Source: Hydrogenophaga taeniospiralis (GTDB taxonomy: Bacteria; Pseudomonadota; Gammaproteobacteria; Burkholderiales; Burkholderiaceae_C). From it: DNA of 64,000 nt. Each line of letters starts with the position of its first letter. The first letter of the stretch is position 1. Location of the stretch: positions 2,580,501 to 2,644,500 of the forward strand of contig NZ_JAHBAG010000001.1 in NCBI RefSeq assembly GCF_020510445.1, read 5' to 3'. A program made the position numbers and the translations under genes. The notes beneath the pieces are model-generated. The model had not been told where the DNA came from. It did no database searches and was given only the letters and a program-made list of their open reading frames with translations. This document shows positions 37,325-45,953 of this stretch, piece by piece.

Positions 37325-38596
37325 TCAGGCCGGGCCGGTGGCAAGCAACCTCGACAGGCGTTCGCTGGCGGGTGGGTGGGAGTAGTAGAAGCGGGCGTAC
37401 ACCGGGTCGGGCGTCAGCGTGCTGGCGTTGTCCTTGTAGAGCTTGAGCAGGGCGCTGGCGAGGTCGGCTCCGCTGGTGTGGGCCACGGCGTAGGCATCGG
37501 CTTCGAATTCGTGTCCACGGGACAACAGTGCCATCAGGGGCGAGAGGAAGAACGTGAACAGCGGCGCCACCAGCATGAAGAGCAGCAGCGCCAGCGCGTT
37601 GTTGGGCGCGTCCAGCGAAGGCGTGACCCCCAGCCCGGTGTAGAACCAGGCCTGACCCGACATCCAGCCCAGCAATGCGAAGCCCAGCAGACTCAGGCCG
37701 AACATGAGCACGATGCGCTTGACGACGTGGCGGCGCTTGTAATGGCCCAGTTCGTGGGCCAGCACGGCGTCGATCTCCGCCGGGTTGAGCTGCTGCAGCA
37801 GGGTGTCGAAGAACACCACCCGCTTGGCTGCGCCAAAGCCGGTGAAATAGGCGTTGGCGTGCGCGCTGCGCTTGCTGCCGTCCATCACGTACAGGCCCTT
37901 GGCGGCGAAGCCGCAGCGCTGCATGAGGGCGTTCACACGCGCCTTGAGGGCTTCGTCCTGGAGCGGCTGGAATTTGTTGAAGATCGGTGCGATCGCCGTC
38001 GGGTAGAGCACCAGCAGCAGGAGGTTGAAGCCCATCCAGGCGCCCCAGGCCCAGAGCCACCAGGTGGCGCCGGCCGCGCCCATGAGCCACAGCACCAGGG
38101 AGGCGATCGGCAGGCCGATCAGCGCGCCCACCAATGCGCCTTTGAGGATATCGGTCAGCCAGAGCGACAGGGTCATCTTGTTGAAGCCGAAGCGCGCTTC
38201 GATGCGGAAGTTCGACCACCAGGCCAGCGGCAGGGCGATCAGCCCGCCGATCAGCGAAAAGCACGCCAGCAGCGCCAGCTGCTGCAGCATGCCGCCGCCC
38301 AGCGCGGCGAGCAGGGTCTGGTTGAGCCAGTCCAGCCCACCAAGCAACGTCCAGCCCAGCAGCAGTGCCGACTCCAGCGCCAACTCCAGCAGGCCGAACC
38401 GGGTTTTGGCGATGGTGTAGTCGGCGGCCTTGTGGTGGGCCTCGGGTGTGATGGTCTGGGCAAAGGCGGAAGGCACTGTGTCGCGGTGGCGGGCCACGTG
38501 GCGGATCTGGCGGCTGGCCAGCACGGTGCGCGTGATCAATCCCAGCACAATCAGTGCACAAAAGGTGGCGGTGAAAATCCAGGCGGTGTGGTCCAT
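37325..38596 (-). CDS. M48-family membrane zinc metallopeptidase (Ste24-like)
   Basis: A 423-residue integral membrane protease of the CAAX prenyl protease/Ste24 type. About seven helices surround the catalytic [10 protein letters not shown] (281-290), and the third zinc ligand is the glutamate in [14 protein letters not shown]. The N-terminal M48_N region carries [20 protein letters not shown]. In bacteria these enzymes act in membrane protein quality control; the substrate is unknown. It heads an operon with phhB and rsgA and diverges from orn. The ATG at 38596 was chosen because the longer open frame runs through orn's antisense strand. Confidence 0.92.
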   Translation of the reverse strand: MDHTAWIFTATFCALIVLGLITRTVLASRQIRHVARHRDTVPSAFAQTITPEAHHKAADYTIAKTRFGLLELALESALLLGWTLLGGLDWLNQTLLAALGGGMLQQLALLACFSLIGGLIALPLAWWSNFRIEARFGFNKMTLSLWLTDILKGALVGALIGLPIASLVLWLMGAAGATWWLWAWGAWMGFNLLLLVLYPTAIAPIFNKFQPLQDEALKARVNALMQRCGFAAKGLYVMDGSKRSAHANAYFTGFGAAKRVVFFDTLLQQLNPAEIDAVLAHELGHYKRRHVVKRIVLMFGLSLLGFALLGWMSGQAWFYTGLGVTPSLDAPNNALALLLFMLVAPLFTFFLSPLMALLSRGHEFEADAYAVAHTSGADLASALLKLYKDNASTLTPDPVYARFYYSHPPASERLSRLLATGPA

Positions 38597-38714
38597 ACCG
38601 GGGAGTCTATCGAAGACCACCGGCCCCTGGCGCGGCAGGGCCAGGCGGCGGGATCCCCAGAGCCGAGGTGCCGCGGCAAAAAGACCGGTCTGGCGGATCG
38701 GTGAAAATCGCCGG

Positions 38715-39317
38715 ATGCAAGCACCGAACGACATCAGCAGCCCGACCCCCACCGCGGCCCCCGAAACCCCCACCCTGGGCAAGAGCGACCAGAACCTGGT
38801 CTGGATTGACTGCGAGATGAGCGGTCTGGATCCGGAGAAGGAGCGCCTGCTCGAGATTGCGGTGGTGATCACCGGCCCGCAGCTCACGCCCCGTGTCGAG
38901 GGGCCGGTGCTGGTGATCCACCAGAGCGACGCGGTGCTGGGCGCCATGGACAATTGGAACAAGGGCACCCATGGTCGCAGCGGTCTGATCGACAAAGTGA
39001 AGGCCAGCACGGTCGATGAAGAAGAAGCGCAGGCCGAACTGCTGGCCTTCATTGGCAAATACGTCCCGAAGAACAGTTCGCCCATGTGCGGCAACACCAT
39101 CAGCCAGGACCGGCGCTTTCTGGTGAAGTACATGCCCAAGCTGGAGGCGTACTTCCACTACCGCTGCCTGGACGTGAGCACCCTCAAGGAACTGGCCAGG
39201 CGCTGGCGCCCCGAGGTGTACGACAGTTTCAAGAAGCACCAGAAGCACACCGCGCTGGCCGATGTGCACGAGTCGATCGACGAACTCGAACACTATCGGG
39301 CCCATTTCCTGCGCTGA
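38715..39317 (+). CDS. orn: Oligoribonuclease
   Basis: This 200-residue DEDDh 3'-5' exoribonuclease degrades RNA dinucleotides, including pGpG from cyclic-di-GMP breakdown. Catalytic acids are in [20 protein letters not shown], the third in [16 protein letters not shown], and the last His/Asp in [20 protein letters not shown]. The first 25 residues form a Ser/Thr/Pro-rich extension absent from E. coli Orn; a later start is not available as ATG. Confidence 0.96.
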   Translation: MQAPNDISSPTPTAAPETPTLGKSDQNLVWIDCEMSGLDPEKERLLEIAVVITGPQLTPRVEGPVLVIHQSDAVLGAMDNWNKGTHGRSGLIDKVKASTVDEEEAQAELLAFIGKYVPKNSSPMCGNTISQDRRFLVKYMPKLEAYFHYRCLDVSTLKELARRWRPEVYDSFKKHQKHTALADVHESIDELEHYRAHFLR

Positions 39318-39387
39318 ATCCGATCGCTCCACCGAGGTCCGGCTCTTCGGTTAGAGGCCTGGTCGCGAGACGTCGACATGTCAAAAT

Positions 39388-39400
39388 CGTGAAATTCACG
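39388..39400. promoter_or_regulatory. CGTGAA-A-TTCACG palindrome before the phosphate transporter gene
   Basis: A perfect 6-base inverted repeat, 10 bases upstream of the transporter ATG and therefore near its ribosome site. Possible operator or translation-control element; no known consensus (it is not a Pho box). Confidence 0.35.
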
Positions 39401-39410
39401 TGAAAAAAAC

Positions 39411-40997
39411 ATGACAAAAAAATCCCGCTCCCGCTTCATTTCCAAGCACCAGGATGTGCTGCAACTGGGCGCCGCCTTGGGTTTCCTGCTCCTGGTGGGC
39501 CTGTACGCCTCGTTGACGGGCGCCGACGTGCTGGGCCTGTCGGGCCCGGCGGTCTGGCTGCTCATCATCTCGGCGGTGGTGGGTGGCTACATGGCGATGA
39601 ACATCGGCGCCAACGACGTGGCCAACAACATGGGGCCGGCCGTGGGGTCTGGCGCCATGACCATGGGGTGGGCCATCGTGGTGGCCGCGGTATTCGAGGC
39701 CATGGGCGCCATCGTGGCGGGTGGCGAGGTGGTCGGCACCATCAAAGGCGGCATCATCGACAGCCAGCAGATCACCGATGCGACGCTGTTCGCTTGGGTC
39801 ATGTTTGCCGCGTTGCTGGCGGGTGCCCTGTGGCTGAACCTGGCCACCGCCATTGGCGCTCCCGTGTCCACCACGCACTCCATCATCGGCGCCGTGATGG
39901 GCTCGGGCATTGCGGCGGGCGGCTGGGGGCTGGTCAACTGGGGCACGATCGGCTCGATCGTGGTCAGCTGGCTGGTGTCGCCGCTCATGGGTGGCGCGAT
40001 CGCGGCACTCTTTCTGTACATCATCAAACACAGCATCACCTACCGCAATGAGATGACGGAGGCGGCTTCCCGCGTGGTGCCCTGGCTGATTGCTGTGATG
40101 GCCTGGGCCTTTGGCTCCTATATGTTGCTCAAAGGTCTGGGGCAACTGGTCAAGGTGAATTTCTGGCTCGCCATCGTGCTGGGCGCGCTCTTTGGTGGCG
40201 CTGTGCTGCTGCTGGTGCGCCAACCCGTTGCCCGCCTGGCGCGGCAACAGGTCAACAGCAAGGAGGGCGTCAACCGCCTCTTCACCTGGCCACTGGTGTG
40301 TTCGGCCGCCTTGCTCAGTTTTGCGCACGGGGCGAACGACGTGGCCAACGCCGTGGGGCCGCTGGCCGCCATCTATGAAGCGGTGATCGCCGGCGCGGTC
40401 GCGACCAAGGCGGCCACGCCGATGTGGGTGATGGTGCTGGGTGCGCTGGGGCTGGCCGCAGGTCTGGCCTTGTATGGTGCGCGCCTGATCCGCACGGTGG
40501 GCAAGGAAATCACCGAGCTGGACAACATGCGGGCTTACTCCATTGCCATGGCTGCGACACTGACTGTGATCGTGGCGTCTCAGCTGGGCATGCCGGTTTC
40601 GACCACGCACATCTCCATTGGTGCGGTGTTTGGCGTGGGCTTCCTGCGTGAGCTGCTCAAGGTGAACTACGCCAAGATGGAAGCGGTGGTGTTCGCCGGT
40701 CACCAAGGACAGGACCGCGCCGAGGTGGAGCACTATCTGCAGCGTTTTGAGGCCGCCGAGGTGCACGAGAAAAAACGCATGCTCGCCGACATGAAACGGC
40801 GCACCAAGGACCGCGAGGCGGTCGATGGCGCGGTGTTCGCCAAGAAAGAGCAGAAGGCGCTGAAAAAGGCCTACAAGCAGGAAATCGTCAAACGTTCGGC
40901 GGTGCTGCGCATTGTGGCGGCCTGGATCGTCACCGTGCCGGCCACGGCTGTGCTCGCGGCGATCCTGTTCCACATGGTGGCGGCGGTGCTGGGCTGA
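39411..40997 (+). CDS. PiT-family inorganic phosphate transporter
   Basis: A 528-residue low-affinity phosphate/cation symporter. The two inverted-repeat signatures are NIGANDVANNMGPAVGSGAM (about 64-83) and AHGANDVANAVGPLAAIYEA (about 305-324), with two more GAPVSTTHS-type segments (IGAPVSTTHSIIGAVMGSGI and GMPVSTTHISIGAVFGVGFL). A charged cytoplasmic stretch at about 440-490 precedes the last helix. It would move metal-phosphate with protons into the cell. Not linked to pst or pho genes here. Confidence 0.94.
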   Translation: MTKKSRSRFISKHQDVLQLGAALGFLLLVGLYASLTGADVLGLSGPAVWLLIISAVVGGYMAMNIGANDVANNMGPAVGSGAMTMGWAIVVAAVFEAMGAIVAGGEVVGTIKGGIIDSQQITDATLFAWVMFAALLAGALWLNLATAIGAPVSTTHSIIGAVMGSGIAAGGWGLVNWGTIGSIVVSWLVSPLMGGAIAALFLYIIKHSITYRNEMTEAASRVVPWLIAVMAWAFGSYMLLKGLGQLVKVNFWLAIVLGALFGGAVLLLVRQPVARLARQQVNSKEGVNRLFTWPLVCSAALLSFAHGANDVANAVGPLAAIYEAVIAGAVATKAATPMWVMVLGALGLAAGLALYGARLIRTVGKEITELDNMRAYSIAMAATLTVIVASQLGMPVSTTHISIGAVFGVGFLRELLKVNYAKMEAVVFAGHQGQDRAEVEHYLQRFEAAEVHEKKRMLADMKRRTKDREAVDGAVFAKKEQKALKKAYKQEIVKRSAVLRIVAAWIVTVPATAVLAAILFHMVAAVLG

Positions 40998-41012
40998 AAT
41001 CAGACAAACCGC

Positions 41013-41041
41013 TTGGGGTTTTCCCTCAAGCGTGCCATAAT
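41013..41041 (+). promoter_or_regulatory. Promoter of the DEAD-box helicase gene
   Basis: TTGGGG (41013-41018), a 17-base spacer, CATAAT (41036-41041). Transcription from about 41048 gives a leader of about 310 bases. Confidence 0.55.
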
Positions 41042-41047
41042 CACAGG

Positions 41048-41358
41048 CTGCGCAGGAAACTGCGCTGATTTGTGCATCTGCCTCACACACCAGGCTCCCC
41101 GATTCTTTGCGCTGGCATGCGCCTCTTTCGATAGACGTATTGCCAGCCCGCCAGCGGTCCCCGCTGGCGTTGCGGATGGGGCCTTCGTTCCCGGTGTCCT
41201 CCACTTTTGAAGTGGGACCCATGGCGCGTAGACCGTTTGATGGTTGATGTTTTGTAACCACGAACGGATCTGGCGCGCTGGAGCGTCCCGCCTCACCATG
41301 GCAGGCGGGCCACCAGTGTCTTTATTCGATCAATTGCGCGTACTGCGCATGGACGAAC
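41048..41358 (+). ncRNA. Long structured 5' leader of the DEAD-box helicase mRNA
   Basis: The gap holds no gene but three strong hairpins on the coding strand: GCGCAG-GAAA-CTGCGC (41050-41065, a GNRA loop), GCCAGCGG-TCC-CCGCTGGC (41150-41168) and CCACTT-TTG-AAGTGG (41201-41215). Long leaders are known for cold-shock helicases and mediate autoregulation. Whether this one is a regulator or also yields a small RNA is inference. Confidence 0.5.
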
Positions 41359-43209
41359 ATGAGCGACTCTTTTGAAGCCCGCGGCGATTTCTCGCCCGAA
41401 ATCCTGTCTGCCGAACCCGAAGCGGACACCCCTGTCACCCCCACGCCGGCCGAACCCAACGGTTTTGAACTGCTGGGCCTGGCCCCTGAACTGGTGCAAG
41501 CCTGTGCCGACCTCGGCTACGTGCAGCCCACCCAGGTGCAGAACAACGTGGTCCCCAAGGCCATGCTGGGCGAAGGCGAAAAACGCTTCGCCGACCTGAT
41601 GGTCTCCAGTCAGACCGGCAGCGGCAAGACCGCCGCCTTCCTGCTGCCCGTGCTGCACACCCTGCTGCAACAGCAGGCCCAGGCCGAAGCCCAGGAGCGC
41701 GCCGACTTCGAGAAGGCCTGTGCAGACGCGCTGGCCCGTGGCGAGGCCGCACCCAAGCGCCCCAAGCGCAAGGACCCGACCAACCCGCGCAACTTCAAGG
41801 CAGCCACCCCGGGCGCCCTGGTGCTGTGTCCCACGCGTGAGCTCGCCCAGCAGGTGGCCAACGACGCCATCGACCTGGTGCGCCACTGCCGCGGCCTGCG
41901 CATCGCCAACGTGGTGGGCGGCATGCCTTACCAGTTGCAGATCGCCAAGCTGCAGAACGCCGACCTCGTGGTGGCCACACCCGGGCGTCTGCTCGATCTG
42001 CAGCGCTCGCAGCAGCTCAAGCTCGACCAGGTGCAGTTCCTGGTGGTGGACGAAGCCGACCGCATGCTCGACCTCGGTTTTGCCGACGACCTGGCCGAAG
42101 TCAACGACCTGACCAGCCAGCGCCGCCAGACCATGATGTTCAGCGCCACGTTTGCGCCGCGCATCCAGCAGCTCGCCATGCGCGTCATGCACGACGGTGG
42201 CAAGCACGTGCAGAAGGTGCAGATCGATTCCCCGCAGGAACAGCACGCCAACATCCAGCAGAAGCTGTTCTGGGCCGACAACGCCGACCACAAGCGCAAG
42301 CTGCTCGACCACTGGCTGCGCGACGCCAGCATCAACCAGGCCATCGTGTTCGCCAGCACCCAGATCGAATGCGACGGTCTGGCCAACGACCTGCAGCAGG
42401 AAGGCTTCTCCGCCGTCGCGCTGCACGGCGCACTCAGCCAGGGCATCCGCAACCGCCGTCTGATGGCGCTGCGCGCCGGCCAGGTGCAGATCCTGGTGGC
42501 CACCGACGTGGCCGCCCGCGGCATCGACGTGCCCACCATCACCCACGTCTTCAACTTCGGCCTGCCGATGAAGGCCGAGGACTACACGCACCGCATCGGA
42601 CGCACAGGCCGTGCCGGACGCGATGGCCAGGCCATCACGTTCGCCGAGACGCGCGACCGCCGCAAGATCTTCGATATCGAAGCCTTCACCCGCCAACGCA
42701 TCGCGGTGGAAACCATTCCCGGCATGGAGCCGCGCCAGCGCGCACCCCAGGCCGAGCCGTTTGGCCGTGGTGGCCCTGGTGGACGCCCGGCCGGTCGTGG
42801 CAACGACCGCTTTGCCGATCGCCGTGGCGCGCCGACACCGCGCGGCCCGCGTTTCGAGGGCCGTGGTGAAGCACCGCGTTTTGAAGGTCGTGGCGACGCG
42901 CCCCGTTTCGAGGGCAACCGCTTCGAACGCGAAGCCCCGCGTGGCGACAACCGTTTTGACAACCGTGGCGACAGCCGTCCGGCCGGTCGTGGTTTTGGCG
43001 ACAAGGCCCCGGCCCGTGCCGGCTTCGGTGCCAAGCCCGCAGGCTTCTCCAGCTTCGGTCGCAACGACCGCGCTCCCGAACGCGGCGCCGATCGCTTCAG
43101 CGACCGCGGCAACTCGGAGCGTGCCGCTTTGCGTGGGGGCGAGTTCCAATCGCGCCGTTCCGAAGGTGGCGCGCCCGCCCGCCCGGTGGCTCGTCGCAGC
43201 CCGCGCTGA
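41359..43209 (+). CDS. DEAD-box ATP-dependent RNA helicase with Arg/Gly-rich tail
   Basis: A 616-residue RNA helicase. A weak Q motif (FELLGLAPELVQACADLGYV, then QPTQVQNNVVP) precedes Walker A SSQTGSGKTAAF (about 84-92), PTRELAQQ, TPGRLLDL, VVDEADRMLDLGF (DEAD near 231) and SAT. The second RecA domain has ATDVAARGIDVP and HRIGRTGRAGRDG. An insertion of about 45 residues (with KRPKRKDPTNPRNFK) sits between motifs I and Ia. From about residue 455 the tail is Arg/Gly/Phe-rich with APRFEGRG-type repeats for RNA binding. It probably acts in ribosome assembly or RNA decay, likely in the cold. Confidence 0.93.
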   Translation: MSDSFEARGDFSPEILSAEPEADTPVTPTPAEPNGFELLGLAPELVQACADLGYVQPTQVQNNVVPKAMLGEGEKRFADLMVSSQTGSGKTAAFLLPVLHTLLQQQAQAEAQERADFEKACADALARGEAAPKRPKRKDPTNPRNFKAATPGALVLCPTRELAQQVANDAIDLVRHCRGLRIANVVGGMPYQLQIAKLQNADLVVATPGRLLDLQRSQQLKLDQVQFLVVDEADRMLDLGFADDLAEVNDLTSQRRQTMMFSATFAPRIQQLAMRVMHDGGKHVQKVQIDSPQEQHANIQQKLFWADNADHKRKLLDHWLRDASINQAIVFASTQIECDGLANDLQQEGFSAVALHGALSQGIRNRRLMALRAGQVQILVATDVAARGIDVPTITHVFNFGLPMKAEDYTHRIGRTGRAGRDGQAITFAETRDRRKIFDIEAFTRQRIAVETIPGMEPRQRAPQAEPFGRGGPGGRPAGRGNDRFADRRGAPTPRGPRFEGRGEAPRFEGRGDAPRFEGNRFEREAPRGDNRFDNRGDSRPAGRGFGDKAPARAGFGAKPAGFSSFGRNDRAPERGADRFSDRGNSERAALRGGEFQSRRSEGGAPARPVARRSPR

Positions 43210-43239
43210 GCACCGACCCAGCGTCGAACACCACCCAGC

Positions 43240-43271
43240 AAAAAGGGCCCCGCATGCGGGGCCCTTTTTTT
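43240..43271. terminator. Bidirectional terminator between the helicase and gdh genes
   Basis: AAAAAGGGCCCCGC (43240-43253) pairs perfectly with GCGGGGCCCTTTTT (43256-43269) over 14 bases. T-runs exist in both directions, serving two convergent genes. Confidence 0.92.
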
Positions 43272-43309
43272 GTCGGTTCGCCGGTGTGGCGAATCAACCG
43301 CGAGAGAGA

Positions 43310-44638
43310 TCAGGGGTACAGACCGCGCAGATCGCGGGCGTGCAGGATGCGCTTGCAGGCCACGATGAAGGTCGCGGTGCGCAGGCTCACCTTGTTCTCT
43401 TCGGCCACCTGCCACACGGCGGCGAACGCGCCCTTCATGATGCGCACCAGGCGTTCGTTGATCTCGTCTTCGCTCCAGAAGAAGCTGGAGAAGTCCTGCA
43501 CCCATTCGAAGTAGCTCACCGTCACGCCACCGGCGTTGGCGATCACGTCGGGCAACACCAGGATGCCACGGTCGTGCAGGATGTCGTCGGCTTGTGGTGT
43601 GGTCGGGCCGTTGGCGCCTTCGATCACCATCTTCGCCTGGATGCGGCCGGCATTTTCTTCCGTGATCTGCTGCTCCAGCGCGGCCGGGATCAGGATGTCG
43701 CAGGGCACGCCCCAGAAGGCGTCGTCGGCGATCACCTCGGCCTGCGGGAATCCCGCCACCGTGCCCACGCGCGACACATGCGCCAGCAGCGAAGGCACGT
43801 CCAGACCCGCTTCGCGGTAGATGCTGCCGCCGTGGTCCTGCACCGCCACCACCTTGGCGCCGGCTTCGGCAAACAGCTTGCCGGCCACGCCGCCCACGTT
43901 GCCGAAGCCCTGCACGGCCACGCGTGCCTTGCTGATGTCCATGCCCGTGTGTTTGGCGGCTTCCACGCCCACGGTGAACACGCCGCGGCCGGTGGCTTCG
44001 CGCCGTCCCAGCGAGCCGCCCAGGTCCACCGGCTTGCCGGTGACCACGCCGGTGGCGGTGGAACCTTCGTTCATCGAATAGGTGTCCATCATCCAGGCCA
44101 TGACCTGCTCGTTGGTGTTCACGTCCGGCGCCGGAATGTCCTTGCTCGGGCCGATGATGATGCCGATCTCGCTGGTGTAGCGGCGTGTGATGCGCTCGAG
44201 TTCACCCATCGACAGCTGGCGCGGATCGACGCGGATGCCGCCTTTGGCGCCGCCGTAGGGCACGTTCACCGCCGCGTTCTTGATCGACATCCAGGCCGAG
44301 AGCGCCATCACTTCGGACAGCGTCACGTTCTGGTGGAAGCGCACGCCGCCCTTGCCCGGGCCGCGGCTGGTGTTGTGCTGTACGCGGTAGCCCTCGAAGT
44401 GCGCGATGGTGCCGTCGTCCAGGTGGATTGGCACGTCCACGATCAGCGTGCGCTTGGGTCGCTTGAGCGTGTCCACCCAGCGGGCCAGATTGCCCAGATA
44501 GGGGGCCACGCGGTCGACCTGCTGCAGGTAGATGCCCCAGGGGCCCAGGTTGTTCGGATCGAGGTAGGAGGGCAGGGCGCTGGTGAAAGCGGCCGGGCTG
44601 TTGGCCGCGGGGCCGGCGGGGTGCGGTGCTTGTGACAT
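43310..44638 (-). CDS. gdhA: Glu/Leu/Phe/Val-type glutamate dehydrogenase
   Basis: A 442-residue dehydrogenase interconverting glutamate and 2-oxoglutarate plus ammonia. The catalytic lysine is in [18 protein letters not shown] (about 125-142), the substrate loop in [20 protein letters not shown], and the nucleotide fold in [20 protein letters not shown] (about 240-259). The start [10 protein letters not shown] was preferred over an upstream open frame of poor composition. Cofactor preference is unresolved. Two-way terminator with the helicase at 43240. Confidence 0.92.
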   Translation of the reverse strand: MSQAPHPAGPAANSPAAFTSALPSYLDPNNLGPWGIYLQQVDRVAPYLGNLARWVDTLKRPKRTLIVDVPIHLDDGTIAHFEGYRVQHNTSRGPGKGGVRFHQNVTLSEVMALSAWMSIKNAAVNVPYGGAKGGIRVDPRQLSMGELERITRRYTSEIGIIIGPSKDIPAPDVNTNEQVMAWMMDTYSMNEGSTATGVVTGKPVDLGGSLGRREATGRGVFTVGVEAAKHTGMDISKARVAVQGFGNVGGVAGKLFAEAGAKVVAVQDHGGSIYREAGLDVPSLLAHVSRVGTVAGFPQAEVIADDAFWGVPCDILIPAALEQQITEENAGRIQAKMVIEGANGPTTPQADDILHDRGILVLPDVIANAGGVTVSYFEWVQDFSSFFWSEDEINERLVRIMKGAFAAVWQVAEENKVSLRTATFIVACKRILHARDLRGLYP

Positions 44639-44782
44639 GGTGCGTTGTTTCCTAGGGGGTGGGCTGGCCCGTAACGGTGGGTCAACGGATGCCACTGTAC
44701 GGAGCGCCGTTCTGTCTGTCCAAGGCTGTGTTGCCATCTCTTTATGCTGCGAATGCATAACCTTGCGGTCGACCCATGGCGT

Positions 44783-45760
44783 TCAGTCGGGTGCCGCGCC
44801 CCAGACTTGGCGTGCCACGCGCGCCATGTTGTCACCCAGGACGCCATCGATGTCCTGCGGCCCCATGCCTGCTGCCCGCAGGGCGTCGGGCAGGGTTTGC
44901 CAAGTCTCGATGGGCGCGTAGCGCATCTGGCTGATGCCTTGGCCGTAACCCGCGTGCGCGGGCCACCAGAAGCCCGGATCGAACGCCCCAGGCGGATCGT
45001 CGTTCAGTTCGGGTTGCGAAAAGCCGATGTCCAGGCCCAGGCCCACATGCTGCGCGCCCACCAGATCGGCCACGTAGGCCACATGGCGTGCCAGGTCGCT
45101 CGCTTGTGGTGCGTTGCAGCCCAGAAACTTCGACACGCCGGAGATGCAGACCACGCCGCCGGTGGCCGCGCAGGCGCGAATCTGTTCGTCGGTGATGTTG
45201 CGACCGTGTTCGGCCAGCGCCAGCGGGTTGGCGTGGCTGAACACCACCGGGTGGCGCGAGTGGGTCATGATGTCCAAGGTGGTGCGCCGTTCGGTGTGGG
45301 CGCAGTCCATCAGCACGCCCGCGTCGTTCACGGCCTGCACCATGCGGCGTCCGAGCAGGGTCAGGCCCTGGGGCTCGTCGTGGCAGCCGCCGGCCACGCT
45401 GTTGTTGCGGTTGTAGGCGAAGTGGATCTGTCGCACGCCGAGATCGCGGTACAGCGCCACCATCTCGGGGCGCTCCAGCAAGGGCAGGGCGCCTTCCAGG
45501 TCAAAGCCCACCGCGAGTTTTCCCTTGTTGCGCGCGTGTTCGATGTCGGCCACAGTGTCCGGGATCAGATAGCGCTCGGACTCGGCCCGCAGCCGCGCAC
45601 GGAAAGCGGCGAGCACCGGCAGGATCTGGCCCAGCGGGTTCATGTCCATGCCCACGTTGATGCAGACGTGGTGCACCCCTGCGGCACGGTAGCGCTCCAA
45701 AGGGGCAAAGCTGGCTTCGGGATGCAGGGGCAGGCAGGTGTGGGCTTCCCAGCGGATCAT
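44783..45760 (-). CDS. M19-family (renal dipeptidase-like) peptidase
   Basis: A 325-residue metallo-hydrolase of the membrane dipeptidase family. It keeps FDLEGALPLLE-type (canonical E), VLMDCAHT, HPVVFSHANPLAL and AQHVGLGLDIGFSQPEL motifs, which supply the binuclear metal site. The N-terminal HxD metal motif is changed to HTC (EAHTCLPL, residues 6-12), so one ligand is unusual. It diverges from the dipeptide uptake genes, so it likely cleaves imported dipeptides (possibly with D-residues), which is inferred from context. Confidence 0.85.
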   Translation of the reverse strand: MIRWEAHTCLPLHPEASFAPLERYRAAGVHHVCINVGMDMNPLGQILPVLAAFRARLRAESERYLIPDTVADIEHARNKGKLAVGFDLEGALPLLERPEMVALYRDLGVRQIHFAYNRNNSVAGGCHDEPQGLTLLGRRMVQAVNDAGVLMDCAHTERRTTLDIMTHSRHPVVFSHANPLALAEHGRNITDEQIRACAATGGVVCISGVSKFLGCNAPQASDLARHVAYVADLVGAQHVGLGLDIGFSQPELNDDPPGAFDPGFWWPAHAGYGQGISQMRYAPIETWQTLPDALRAAGMGPQDIDGVLGDNMARVARQVWGAAPD

Positions 45761-45864
45761 GGGCTTCCTTCCTTGGGTGGGGCGTCATGCGATGGCATCG
45801 ATTTTGCAAGGGTTGACGGGCATCAAGTGGAGCCTCCGTTTTGAACGGGTGGCACCACCGCAGG

Positions 45865-45895
45865 TGACAGCTCCGTGACGTTTTGTGTCGATAAT
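45865..45895 (+). promoter_or_regulatory. Possible promoter of the dpp operon
   Basis: TGACAG (45865-45870) and GATAAT (45890-45895) with a 19-base spacer lie 58 bases before dppA. The spacer is long, so confidence is limited. Confidence 0.35.
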
Positions 45896-45953
45896 GAATT
45901 TTTCCTTAACAGGGGGCGCATGTCGCTGCTCCCGCAACAACGAAGGATGACCC

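Noticed and set aside
39396..41261. A 621-codon minus-strand frame opposite the phosphate transporter
   Set aside because: Antisense shadow with His/Gln/Arg-rich low-complexity sequence.
41293..43149. A 618-codon minus-strand frame opposite the DEAD-box helicase
   Set aside because: A shadow frame of the strongly supported helicase; composition is atypical and no domain is visible.
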